From a virus, in the IMG/VR virus record IMGVR_UViG_3300047330_000010, positions 1 through 27,404 of that record: a stretch of DNA of 27,404 bases; one strand, written 5' to 3'. Of this stretch, positions 1 to 7,381 are shown in pieces. The notes beneath the pieces are model-generated. The model searched no databases, had not been told where the DNA came from, and saw only the letters and a list, made by a program, of their open reading frames with translations. Made by a program: the position numbers and the translations under genes. Position 1 is the first letter of the stretch, and every line of letters begins with the position of its first letter.

Positions 1-1
1 G

Positions 2-877
2 CCCGAGGGCGGCGGTGGCGGTGACGGCGGTGGAAAGGATCCAGGCGGCAAGGGTGGGCGGCCGAACGGTTCGACGGCCCGTGACCAGGGCAAGACGCCA
101 CGCGGGGCCAAGGGCGACCCTGTGGCCGACCAGAACGGCGGTGGCTTCGATGACGTGCTGCCGCCGCCCATCGACCCCGTGACGGGCGAGGAAGATGTGC
201 CGACCGAGGGCGAGTTCCGCGAGGCCGTGGCGCGTGCCGCAGCGGCGGCGAAGGCCATGGGTAATCTTCCTGGCAACCTTGCCAAGCGCGTAGAGGAGAT
301 CCTCGCGCCCCAGGTCGAGTGGCGCGACCATGTGCGTATGCTGATGACGGGCATGTTCGGGGCCAAGGGCGAGACATGGGCCAAGCTGGATCGGCGCAGC
401 GCGGCGCTCTATGGCCTGGGCATGAAGCTGGGCAGCGACAACCCGTTCTTCCTCAAGCCCGGCCGCAAGGGCTACGGGGCGGACACGGTGATCGTGGCGC
501 GCGATACATCGGGCTCGATTGGCGACGAGGAAGAAAGCGCCTATATGGGCGAGATCGGCGGCATCCTTGCCGACGTGCGGCCGAGGCGCGTAATCCTGCT
601 GGATTGCGACACGCGCATCTGTCAGGTGCAGGAACTCTATTGCCTCGAAGAAGCCAGCGACGAGAAGGTTCGCACGACGCTGGGCCACGGCGGCACGGAC
701 CTGCGTAAGATATTCGATTGGGTGCGCGACAACGATCACAAGCCTGAGTGCCTGATCGTGCTCACGGATTGCCAGACCCCGTGGCCCAACGAGAACCCTG
801 GGTATCCGACCGTGGTTGTCGCGACCACGGATGCAGCAAGCCCGGCCTGGGCGGAACGCGTAAGATTGAAAGTGTAG
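2..877 (+). CDS. VWA-like / DUF2201-family protein, 5'-partial
   Basis: The reading frame is open to the left edge, so the true start lies outside the window; a GTG at 122 is only the first internal start candidate. The N-terminal visible part is a Gly/Lys-rich linker. The C-terminal half carries a MIDAS-like metal-binding motif DTSGS (nt 503-517), followed by alternating beta strands and helices ending in LIVLTDCQTPWP, as in VWA domains. The closest family I recognise is the DUF2201 metallopeptidase-like/VWA family, usually encoded beside a MoxR-type AAA+ ATPase. VWA plus ATPase pairs are also known in N4-like podoviruses. The partner ATPase would be expected upstream, outside the window (inference). 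The role in the phage is unknown; a chaperone-like remodelling function is the usual guess for MoxR/VWA pairs. Confidence 0.8.
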   Translation, partial: PEGGGGGDGGGKDPGGKGGRPNGSTARDQGKTPRGAKGDPVADQNGGGFDDVLPPPIDPVTGEEDVPTEGEFREAVARAAAAAKAMGNLPGNLAKRVEEILAPQVEWRDHVRMLMTGMFGAKGETWAKLDRRSAALYGLGMKLGSDNPFFLKPGRKGYGADTVIVARDTSGSIGDEEESAYMGEIGGILADVRPRRVILLDCDTRICQVQELYCLEEASDEKVRTTLGHGGTDLRKIFDWVRDNDHKPECLIVLTDCQTPWPNENPGYPTVVVATTDAASPAWAERVRLKV

Positions 878-884
878 GTGTGAC

Positions 885-1103
885 ATGAGAGTTTGTTTTG
901 TGCGGCCCGACGAAGTGGACGACGACGGTAACTTAATCAAGTCTCCGCTCATGTTCGCGGACGTGGACGCGATCCCCGACGCGACGCATTTCGTTAAACT
1001 GGAGAACGACGAGAAGACCTACCGTGTGCATAAGGTGATGCACATCGCAGGCACCGGCAAGAAGCATCATGTGGATCTCTACCTGATCCGCGTGAGGCCC
1101 TAA
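885..1103 (+). CDS. small hypothetical protein, 72 aa
   Basis: ATG lies 7 nt after the VWA stop codon, so it is probably co-transcribed with that gene. The product is acidic at the N-terminus (VRPDEVDDDGN) with predicted beta strands later (KTYRVHKVMHIAG, HHVDLYLIRVRP). No membrane segment or recognised motif is visible. The 123-nt gap after it carries the perfect 18-bp palindrome, suggesting this gene ends a transcription or regulatory unit. Function unknown. Confidence 0.65.
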   Translation: MRVCFVRPDEVDDDGNLIKSPLMFADVDAIPDATHFVKLENDEKTYRVHKVMHIAGTGKKHHVDLYLIRVRP

Positions 1104-1226
1104 GTTAGTTTCCCTACCTGTAGGGAACCGCCGGCACCCAGCCGGCAACAGTAAGATTAGGGAAACCATATCCGCCGATGTGGCTTCCCTATCCTTTTAA
1201 CCTCACATAATAAAGGTTTCATCCCC
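1104..1226 (+). promoter_or_regulatory. intergenic leader with clustered TTCCCTA boxes
   Basis: This is the longest gene-free gap in the plus-strand block. It contains the perfect palindrome TTCCCTAC-CT-GTAGGGAA (1110-1127), then a half-box TAGGGAA (1158-1164) and an opposite half-box TTCCCTA (1185-1191). GTTTCCCTA (1108-1116) can also pair with TAGGGAAAC (1158-1166), so alternative hairpins are possible. A CATAAT hexamer (1205-1210) could be a -10 element but no good -35 is seen. AAAGG (1213-1217) is the likely ribosome binding site for the gene at 1227. I infer a regulated leader; the palindromes could be protein-binding sites or RNA hairpins. Confidence 0.5.
1110..1127. repeat. dispersed 18-bp palindrome, copy 1 (perfect arms)
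   Basis: TTCCCTAC, centre CT, GTAGGGAA: both 8-nt arms are perfect inverted repeats. It lies 7 nt after the stop codon of the 72-aa gene, in an intergenic leader. This is the reference copy of the family found at seven other places in the window. Confidence 0.85.
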
Positions 1227-2057
1227 ATGAGCGTGTTCAAACTGACCGACAAGGATCGCGAAGAAATCATAAACGCGACCGAAGCTATCGCGTCGCGCAA
1301 GCAGGACTTCGAGGTATCGCGTTGCCCCATTACGATATCCGATCTTGAGAAGGTGCTCAACGATCCCGAAGGATTGGAGATCGCGAACAAGGCGCTGGCT
1401 ATGGGCTATGATATTACTAAGTTCAACGATATCCGCATGAGGATAAACGACAAATGCCTGGGTGGGGATGAAGCGAAAGGAAACTTACTCTGCCCGCGCT
1501 TCATCGGCGTGGGGTTCGTGCCGGAGAAGGATATACTATGTCGGCTTATGCTAGATAAGCGCGGCAAGGATTGGAGCAAACATCACGAGTGCGGTCACGT
1601 ATTTGATATGACGCGCCTCGGTGAAACCAAGTGCCTTGAGATCGCGGCCTGGGTGAACAAGGTTCATCGTGCGGTGCGTGAGCGTCATCTGTGCGTGAAC
1701 GTAGTCACGAAGTATCTGGCCCACATGCCCACCACGGCCAGTGTGTTGGCGACATGGCCGACGCTTGCGACATTGCCGCGCAAGGATAACAAGGACGGCG
1801 TGCGCCTGCGTGACAGGTTCCGTGCAGGGCCGCCGGCACGCACCCTGTATCGTTACAAGATAACTTGGCCCACGTCGGGCGGTCCCGAGTTCGAGGACGT
1901 GAACACGATGATGGCCGGCGCGGAGGAAGTGCTGGTCAAGGGTCTTATGCTCGAAGGAAAGTATTCTCCCTTGCCGGGCACCGGAATGCGCGTCATCAGG
2001 GTGCATAAGTTCGAGAGCGTGCCCGACGCGCCGTGGTATCTGAGGACTAAGGAATAG
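1227..2057 (+). CDS. hypothetical phage protein, 276 aa
   Basis: Starts at ATG 1227 after AAAGG and the TCATCCCC leader shared with other genes of this phage. The product is soluble-looking, with a helical, charged N-terminus (residues 5-60), a Cys/His-containing stretch around residues 108-130 (CRLML ... HHECGHVFD) and a beta-rich C-terminus (RYKITWP ... RVIRVHKFESVPDAPWYLR). HHECGH resembles a zinc-protease HExxH only loosely: the spacing is H-E-C-G-H, which does match HExxH, but nothing else in the protein supports a protease fold. It lies 14 nt upstream of the polymerase gene, so a role in replication or nucleotide metabolism is plausible but unproven. Confidence 0.7.
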   Translation: MSVFKLTDKDREEIINATEAIASRKQDFEVSRCPITISDLEKVLNDPEGLEIANKALAMGYDITKFNDIRMRINDKCLGGDEAKGNLLCPRFIGVGFVPEKDILCRLMLDKRGKDWSKHHECGHVFDMTRLGETKCLEIAAWVNKVHRAVRERHLCVNVVTKYLAHMPTTASVLATWPTLATLPRKDNKDGVRLRDRFRAGPPARTLYRYKITWPTSGGPEFEDVNTMMAGAEEVLVKGLMLEGKYSPLPGTGMRVIRVHKFESVPDAPWYLRTKE

Positions 2058-2071
2058 GAGGTAACACGCAC

Positions 2072-4081
2072 ATGATCGTCACGCTTGATTACGAAACGAC
2101 TTACCTACCAGCGCAGAAGTATTCACTCACGAATATGTCCACCGTGGATTACCTGCTCGATCCACGGTATGAGACGATCATGTGCGCCATGAAGAAAGGC
2201 GCGGGCAGGACCGAATGCGAAATCGGTCATCGCTATGTCGCGCACATGCTCGCCAGCGTGGACTGGCCCAACGTGGCAATGTTATCTCATAACGCGCAGT
2301 TCGACGCGAGCATATTGTATTGGAAGTATGGATACGTCGCGGGATTGTATCTGGACACGGTTGCCATGGCGCGGGCGCTGACACACCCGCACATAGGCAG
2401 ATCCTCGCTTGCCAAGGTGGCGGAATATCTTGGCCTGCCACCCAAGGGCACCGAAGTTGTCAACGCCGCCAACAAAACCCTGAGCATGTTCACGAGCCAG
2501 GAACTCTACGAGTATATGCGATATTGCAAGCATGATTGCGATCTGGCGTATCAGATATTCCAGCGATTTATTCGGGTGTTCCCGAAGCAGGAATTATCCC
2601 TGATCGACCAGACCGTTCGCATGTTTGTCGATCCCCAGGTCAAACTAAATCCAACCAAACTCAGCGCCTATAGTTTCCAGCTTAAAGCCGAGATGGACCA
2701 GACGCTATCCCGCGTCGCGGGTATGCAATTCCCCGTGCAGGCGACCAAGAAATCCCGTGATCCTATCAAAGAGATATTCTCGTCTAACCCCAAGTTCGCC
2801 GCGATCCTCGAAGACCTGGGCGTGGAAGTGCCCATGAAAATCTCGCCCACGACCGGCTCGCTGACCTGGGCGTTGGCGAAGAACGACAGGGGTTTCAAGG
2901 AACTGTGCGATGATGCGTCACAACCGCCCGAGGTTCAGGCCGTGCTTGCCGCGCGCCTGGGCGTCAAATCCACCATCGACCAAACCCGAACAGATAAGTT
3001 ATTCAACCTAAGTTGCGCGAACTGGCCCGCAGAGTTCGGTGGGCCTGGGGCAGCGTGGATGCCCGCGCCCCTGAGTTATGGCGGCGCGCACACCCTGCGC
3101 TGGTCGGGCTCCGGGGGCTTTAACCTACAGAACATACGCCGGGGTTCGCCCATCAAGGACGCCATCGAGGCACCGCCGGGTATGCGTATCGTGCATCGCG
3201 ACAGTTCGCAGATCGAGGCGCGCATGGTGTGCTGGCTGGCGCGTGCCATGAAACTACTCATGGCGTTCCAGCAAAAGCGTGATGTTTACTCAGAGTTCGG
3301 GACAGGTTTCTATAAGAGACTTATCTCGAAACATACCAAGCAAGAACGGCAAGTTAGCAAAGTCGCCGTGCTGCAATTAGGGTATGGTTCGGGCATACCG
3401 AAGTTCAATCATAGTTTGTATCTTGCGGGGCTTGGGGCCGATCTGGAATTAGCCAAGCGCGTGGTGAATTATTATAGGTTTGATTTCGCCAAAGAGGTTC
3501 CTAAACTTTGGCACGCGCTGGATGATGTTCTTGAGCGCATGTGCATGATGAACGCGCCGGCAAATTATGATGGCGCGATGATGACTAATTATTCTGCATA
3601 TAACATGGGCATGACTTCGCAGCTTTGGGCGCTAGGTAAAGTGTTCGACGTGACCGCCGAGGGCGCGTGGTTTCCTGACGGGCTCGCGATACAGTATCCG
3701 AAGATACGCAAGCATACCTGGATGGATGACACCGGCCGTAATCAGAGCAAGGTCATATACAATGATCCATATGGCGGCGTGAAATCCCTGTGGGGTGGTA
3801 GCTTCCTGGAGAATATATCTCAAAGACTAGCGTGCATCGTCATCAAAGAGGCGATGAAAAGAATATACCATGAGACCAAATATCATCCCTTTTTGACCAC
3901 GCATGACAGCTTGGATTATTGCGTCCCCGAGGGCGATGTGCAATGGTGGGACGCCTATCTCGAAGCCGAGTTCGAGCGCCGGCCCACATGGGCACCCGAC
4001 CTGCCATTGGCCTCGGAAGGCGGCTGGGGGAAGACGCTGCTCGCGGCCGAGGATGAACACCATATCTGGCATAACCAATAA
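2072..4081 (+). CDS. family A DNA polymerase with 3'-5' exonuclease domain
   Basis: A 669-aa phage replicative polymerase of the Pol I / T7 gp5 type, preceded by a strong AGGAGG site (2057-2062). The 3'-5' proofreading domain shows Exo I (D6, E8 in LDYETTY), Exo II (SHNAQFD, residues 72-78) and Exo III (YMRYCKHDCDLAY, about 148-160). Polymerase motif A is HRDSSQIEAR with catalytic D377; motif B is RQVSKVAVLQLGYG with K430 and Y438; motif C is THDSLDY with H611 and D612. Oddities: the O-helix position equivalent to E. coli F762 is leucine (L434), the usual motif A Tyr after Asp is Ser378, and the usual Glu of motif C HDE is Ser613. There is no 5'-3' exonuclease domain, as is normal for phage enzymes. 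It presumably works with the PrimPol-helicase at 11722. Confidence 0.96.
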   Translation: MIVTLDYETTYLPAQKYSLTNMSTVDYLLDPRYETIMCAMKKGAGRTECEIGHRYVAHMLASVDWPNVAMLSHNAQFDASILYWKYGYVAGLYLDTVAMARALTHPHIGRSSLAKVAEYLGLPPKGTEVVNAANKTLSMFTSQELYEYMRYCKHDCDLAYQIFQRFIRVFPKQELSLIDQTVRMFVDPQVKLNPTKLSAYSFQLKAEMDQTLSRVAGMQFPVQATKKSRDPIKEIFSSNPKFAAILEDLGVEVPMKISPTTGSLTWALAKNDRGFKELCDDASQPPEVQAVLAARLGVKSTIDQTRTDKLFNLSCANWPAEFGGPGAAWMPAPLSYGGAHTLRWSGSGGFNLQNIRRGSPIKDAIEAPPGMRIVHRDSSQIEARMVCWLARAMKLLMAFQQKRDVYSEFGTGFYKRLISKHTKQERQVSKVAVLQLGYGSGIPKFNHSLYLAGLGADLELAKRVVNYYRFDFAKEVPKLWHALDDVLERMCMMNAPANYDGAMMTNYSAYNMGMTSQLWALGKVFDVTAEGAWFPDGLAIQYPKIRKHTWMDDTGRNQSKVIYNDPYGGVKSLWGGSFLENISQRLACIVIKEAMKRIYHETKYHPFLTTHDSLDYCVPEGDVQWWDAYLEAEFERRPTWAPDLPLASEGGWGKTLLAAEDEHHIWHNQ

Positions 4082-4089
4082 GGACGAAC

Positions 4090-4320
4090 ATGGCAAACCC
4101 TACCGACGCCGACGCTTATCTCGACACCTTGCGCCGCATGGAGCCAGAGATACATCCTGTGGACGCGGCGGCGTTCTATGCGAGCGCGAGTATATCCCTC
4201 AAGCGCATCGCGGACAGCCTGGAGTTTTTCCAGAACCTTGCGCACCACGGCCTGATACTGGCTGGCAAGAACGAACCCGAGGCGCTTGAAGTGCTTGAGC
4301 GCGTATATGGGCAAAGTTAA
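4090..4320 (+). CDS. small hypothetical protein, 76 aa
   Basis: Starts 8 nt after the polymerase stop; AAGGA (4080-4084) is a suitable ribosome binding site. The product is almost entirely helical by inspection, with an amphipathic segment (ASISLKRIADSLEFFQNLAHHG) in the middle. No catalytic motif or signal peptide is seen. The position between polymerase and lytic transglycosylase gives little clue. Function unknown. Confidence 0.65.
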   Translation: MANPTDADAYLDTLRRMEPEIHPVDAAAFYASASISLKRIADSLEFFQNLAHHGLILAGKNEPEALEVLERVYGQS

Positions 4321-4338
4321 TAATAGGAGATAAAAACC

Positions 4339-4782
4339 ATGAGCCAAGCAGCAACGCATTTGGTAAAGCAAACCATCTTCACGGTCGCGGAGGAATGTGC
4401 GCCGCCTACCTACATGATATTGGCGCAGGCCAAGATCGAAAGCGGGTATAACCCTGACGCCTACAACGCGTCGTCGGGTGCCATGGGCCTGTTCCAGATC
4501 AAGCCGACGACCGCGCGGCAACCCGGCTTTGGCGTGACCCCCCTCACGTCCATCGCGGACCTGAACGATCCCGAGAAAGCTACCTTGTTCGCGTGTGAGT
4601 ATCTGCACGGGCTCTATCTCGACACGGACGTGGGCGCGGGCTCCTGGGCCAAGGCCATATTGCACTACAATGTGGGGCCGGGTGCCGACGTGAACACCGC
4701 GAGCGACGCATACAAGGCGCTGGCGATCATGGTGAGCGTGCTTGAGAGCGAACCCTACCCGCTCACGCAGGGTATCGCCTAA
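4339..4782 (+). CDS. small lytic transglycosylase (SLT domain), candidate endolysin
   Basis: A 147-aa single-domain protein. The SLT signature is clear: AKIESGYNPDAYN with probable catalytic Glu34, then SSGAMGLFQIKPTTA, and a later HYNVGPGA matching the AYNxGxG element of goose-type/SLT lysozyme folds. These enzymes cleave the MurNAc-GlcNAc bond of peptidoglycan to give 1,6-anhydroMurNAc. No signal peptide or membrane anchor is visible, so export would need a holin, and none is recognised in this window. It has a good AGGAG site (4326-4330) and is followed by a hairpin terminator. Its placement among replication genes is odd for a lysis gene. It is distinct from the SLT domain inside the 1050-aa virion protein. 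Confidence 0.85.
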   Translation: MSQAATHLVKQTIFTVAEECAPPTYMILAQAKIESGYNPDAYNASSGAMGLFQIKPTTARQPGFGVTPLTSIADLNDPEKATLFACEYLHGLYLDTDVGAGSWAKAILHYNVGPGADVNTASDAYKALAIMVSVLESEPYPLTQGIA

Positions 4783-4786
4783 ATTC

Positions 4787-4807
4787 AACCCGGCCGCCGC
4801 CGGGTTT
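4787..4807 (+). terminator. hairpin, probable weak intrinsic terminator
   Basis: AACCCGGC (4787-4794), loop CGCC, GCCGGGTT (4799-4806) form a perfect 8-bp stem directly after the transglycosylase stop. The T tract is only three bases before an A, so termination may be partial or Rho-assisted. The dispersed palindrome begins 5 nt further on. Confidence 0.6.
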
Positions 4808-4811
4808 AGTC

Positions 4812-4829
4812 TTCCCTACCAGTAGGGAG
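4812..4829. repeat. dispersed 18-bp palindrome, copy 2
   Basis: TTCCCTAC, centre CA, GTAGGGAG: one mismatch, in the outermost base of the right arm. It lies between the hairpin at 4787 and the start codon at 4853, a position suited to an operator or a leader hairpin. Confidence 0.8.
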
Positions 4830-4852
4830 TTTAGGAAAGGTCAATCATCCCC

Positions 4853-5881
4853 ATGAGCAAAAGTTCTGCACTAAACAAAGTAACATCAAAGTTCTGTGAT
4901 AAAAACAGCCACAGACTCATACGAAGCAAGAACTCCCGGTTAGCACCATACGCCGATCACAACCAAAATCTACCCTACGTCAGCGCAGGCGAAGCCGAAT
5001 TCATGCCCTGGCTCGCGCCGCCGAAAGACATACGCGAGGAAATGATTGACACGGGCGTGGTGATGCTTTCCTTTCAGTTAAAACCCATTCACGTCGAGTC
5101 CAACGTCTACGTGCCCATGATCGTTGATCGCGTCTCGAAGAAATTCAAGACGGGCAAGTTTATCTGGGCCGGCGATCTGACCGATCTCTACAACGACCAT
5201 GATTTGTTTCGCGACGTAATGCAGAGCAAGCCCGACGCCGCCGCGAAGGATCTCCTGATCGACGGCCTTGTAGGCTGGTGTGACACCATCGCCTCGCACA
5301 TCGTTATGACCTGGATCAACGACGAGGGCTTCCATCTGGTGTGCATGGAGTGCGTGCGCGTCAAGGTGAAAGACGACGACGTGGTGCTCAAGTCGAACAA
5401 CGCCGTGGCCGTGGTTGCTTATATTTATTCGCCGGCCGACAGGCAGGGTCAGATCGTCTATCGCATGAACGCGGGCTTCTATGACAACGATCACGAACCC
5501 CCGCAGGAAGCCGCCGAGATATGCGCCCGGTCGGTGGGCATCGTGCAACTGATCTCCTGGCTGATGCAGACCAACGACGCCGCCTACACCCGCGAGAAGC
5601 CGGTCAACAGGGGCGTGCGCCGGCCGCCGCTACCCTCCTACCGGGCGGTGGTGCCCGATGGCTACGTGACCGCCGTGGAGGCGCTGCGCGCCCGGCGCGC
5701 AGCCAGCGAGCCCCAGGGCGGGCATCATGCGTCGCCCACACCCCACGACCGGCGTGGATCGTGGGTCACGAACAAGGCCGGCAAGCGGTTCTGGCGGCGC
5801 GGGGCCAAGGTGCTGGGCGGCGCTGAGAAAGCCGCGCAAGGTAGCATGCCCATCCGTGGGCACTATGAGGTTAGGACTTAG
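4853..5881 (+). CDS. hypothetical phage protein, 342 aa
   Basis: Starts at ATG 4853 with AAAGG (4836-4840) and the TCATCCCC leader. The N-terminal 40 residues are polar and Ser/Lys/Arg-rich. Residues about 60-240 form a mixed alpha/beta region, and the last 80 residues are strongly basic and Pro-rich. The C-terminal HDRRGSWVTNKAGKRFWRR element is of a type I recall from uncharacterised proteins in many podoviruses and siphoviruses, where such a basic tail often ends a protein of similar size. No known catalytic motif is visible. The basic tail may bind nucleic acid (inference). It begins a new transcription or regulatory unit after the hairpin and palindrome. Confidence 0.75.
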   Translation: MSKSSALNKVTSKFCDKNSHRLIRSKNSRLAPYADHNQNLPYVSAGEAEFMPWLAPPKDIREEMIDTGVVMLSFQLKPIHVESNVYVPMIVDRVSKKFKTGKFIWAGDLTDLYNDHDLFRDVMQSKPDAAAKDLLIDGLVGWCDTIASHIVMTWINDEGFHLVCMECVRVKVKDDDVVLKSNNAVAVVAYIYSPADRQGQIVYRMNAGFYDNDHEPPQEAAEICARSVGIVQLISWLMQTNDAAYTREKPVNRGVRRPPLPSYRAVVPDGYVTAVEALRARRAASEPQGGHHASPTPHDRRGSWVTNKAGKRFWRRGAKVLGGAEKAAQGSMPIRGHYEVRT

Positions 5882-5884
5882 ATC

Positions 5885-6340
5885 GTGGCGATACAAACAC
5901 CTGATAGCACGATAAAGTATATGATGGATATTCTTCGGGATAAGATGGGAATTAGTAACATGGACCAGAGCAAAAAACTTGTGATACCCAAAGAGGTTCC
6001 GATGAATGGACCTGAGACAGACCTTTACCTGCGCACTCTTAAACAGTTGGAGGCGCAGTCATCAGCGGGTTATAGACAACAGATGCCTATTCTACAACCT
6101 ATTTTACAAACACGCGCGGGCGACACCGTGGAACCCCGCGTAAATCCGTCCGAATATGATTTGAATACGCTCATAGCCGAGCAGGCGAGGTTGAGTTTGT
6201 GCAAAGACGTGGCAGAGGCGAAACTCAAGCAAGCCAAGCAGGCCGAGAGTGACGCGGCGTTCGCGTGTGAACAGCATATGAATTTAATCAAGGCGGTGAT
6301 CGGGGCCACGGTCGAGAACATCAAGAAGGTATTGAAGTAA
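5885..6340 (+). CDS. hypothetical helical protein, 151 aa
   Basis: GTG start at 5885, 3 nt after the previous stop, with AGGAC (5874-5878) as a possible ribosome binding site; an ATG at 5921 is the alternative. The C-terminal half (about residues 95-151) is a long charged helix or coiled coil. The stop overlaps the next start by one base (TAATG), so translation of the nuclease gene is probably coupled. Function unknown. Confidence 0.65.
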   Translation: MAIQTPDSTIKYMMDILRDKMGISNMDQSKKLVIPKEVPMNGPETDLYLRTLKQLEAQSSAGYRQQMPILQPILQTRAGDTVEPRVNPSEYDLNTLIAEQARLSLCKDVAEAKLKQAKQAESDAAFACEQHMNLIKAVIGATVENIKKVLK

Positions 6341-7017
6341 TGAGCGAAGTAAAACCCTTTACGTGGTCTTATAGCGCGCTCAAGAACTATGACAGTTGCC
6401 CGCTGCGCCACAAGATGATCGACCTGGACAAGAAGTTCAAGGACGAGGAAAGCCCAGCCTTAGCTGCGGGGTGGGAGTTGCATCGAGCGTTTGAGGACCG
6501 GCTCAAGGGCAAGCCCCTGGAGTTGGGTTATACGCACTATGAGCCCATGCTCGCGAAGATCCTATCCAAGCCGGGTAAGACCTATGGTGAGAAGAAACTC
6601 GCGATCACCAATACTTTTCAGCCGTGCGGGTATTTCGATCCGAACGTATGGTTTCGCACCGTCGTGGACTGCACGAAGGTATCCCCGGATAACACCGAGG
6701 TAAGCATCTTCGATTGGAAGACGGGCAAGGTCGCTGAAGATTTAACCCAACTACAGCTTATGAGCGTCACGATCTTCGCGCACATGCCGAGCGTGACGTA
6801 TATCAAGGCGGGGCTAGTGTTCGTGAGTTTCGGCAAAGTCGAGCACGCCGAGTTTGCCCGTGAGAGTATCCCCCAGATATGGAGCGAGATCATCCCCCGA
6901 GTGAAGGAACTTCAACGTGCGCGAGATACCCAGGTTTACCCTCCCAAACCCTCGGGCCTATGCAAAAGATATTGTCCGGTTACGTCATGCCAATACCACG
7001 GAAAAGGAACTTCTTAA
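6340..7017 (+). CDS. RecB/Cas4-like PD-(D/E)XK exonuclease with four conserved-type cysteines
   Basis: A 225-aa PDDEXK_1-family nuclease as found in many phages. Visible elements: SYSALKNYDSCPLRH at the N-terminus (Cys20), GWELHRAFED with His48, then TVVDC (Asp110) and IFDWKTGK (Asp125, Lys127), the D-(D/E)-X-K metal site. The C-terminus has GLCKRYCPVTSCQYHG with Cys208, Cys212 and Cys217. One N-terminal plus three C-terminal cysteines is the arrangement that holds a 4Fe-4S cluster in Cas4 and AddB, so an iron-sulfur staple is likely here too (inference). Probable role: DNA end processing in phage replication or recombination, or degradation of host DNA. It is translated from a start overlapping the preceding gene. 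Confidence 0.88.
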   Translation: MSEVKPFTWSYSALKNYDSCPLRHKMIDLDKKFKDEESPALAAGWELHRAFEDRLKGKPLELGYTHYEPMLAKILSKPGKTYGEKKLAITNTFQPCGYFDPNVWFRTVVDCTKVSPDNTEVSIFDWKTGKVAEDLTQLQLMSVTIFAHMPSVTYIKAGLVFVSFGKVEHAEFARESIPQIWSEIIPRVKELQRARDTQVYPPKPSGLCKRYCPVTSCQYHGKGTS

Positions 7018-7018
7018 T

Positions 7019-7369
7019 GTGCGTATAAACTCAGTAAGACAATTATTCGAGCGTTGGCAAAACTTACTTAAATGGCGTGAGGAAGATGAAATGGTAAGCA
7101 TCATGGACAGCGTAGCACGAGCCACCGCGAACCAGGGGCTCGCGAGTTTTTGTTTGTCGCAACTACCCAGAACCATCCGAGATAAGTTTGAATGTTTCAC
7201 CGAGACCGACGCTTATCTCCTGGCCCCCACGGCAAGGTTCAGGCGCAAGGGCACGAACGAGATATATGATTGCCAACTGGTCGAGACGGAGAGCGTTCAC
7301 CCCGAGTTGGCGAACATGAAGCTCAAAGTGCCCGAGGAATTTATCGCGAAGTTATGTGTTATAGTATGA
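7019..7369 (+). CDS. hypothetical protein, paralogue of the next gene (117 aa)
   Basis: I choose GTG 7019, two nt after the nuclease stop, because AAGGA (7004-7008) sits 10 nt before it; the frame is open further upstream to 6917 but that part overlaps the nuclease gene. The C-terminal half resembles the neighbouring 108-aa protein: QLPRTIRDKF against QLPRAIRNSF, and LKVPEEFIAKLCVIV against LKLPDEFVAMLCVLV. Both N-terminal parts are helical and charged. No known domain is recognised. The pair lies between two nuclease genes, suggesting a DNA-related accessory role, but nothing in the sequence proves it. Confidence 0.65.
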   Translation: MRINSVRQLFERWQNLLKWREEDEMVSIMDSVARATANQGLASFCLSQLPRTIRDKFECFTETDAYLLAPTARFRRKGTNEIYDCQLVETESVHPELANMKLKVPEEFIAKLCVIV

Positions 7370-7381
7370 AGGTTTTTTATT

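Noticed and set aside
3955-4788. 277-codon minus-strand open frame
   Set aside because: It lies opposite the well-supported polymerase end and transglycosylase genes and has no recognisable protein features; it is a high-GC shadow.
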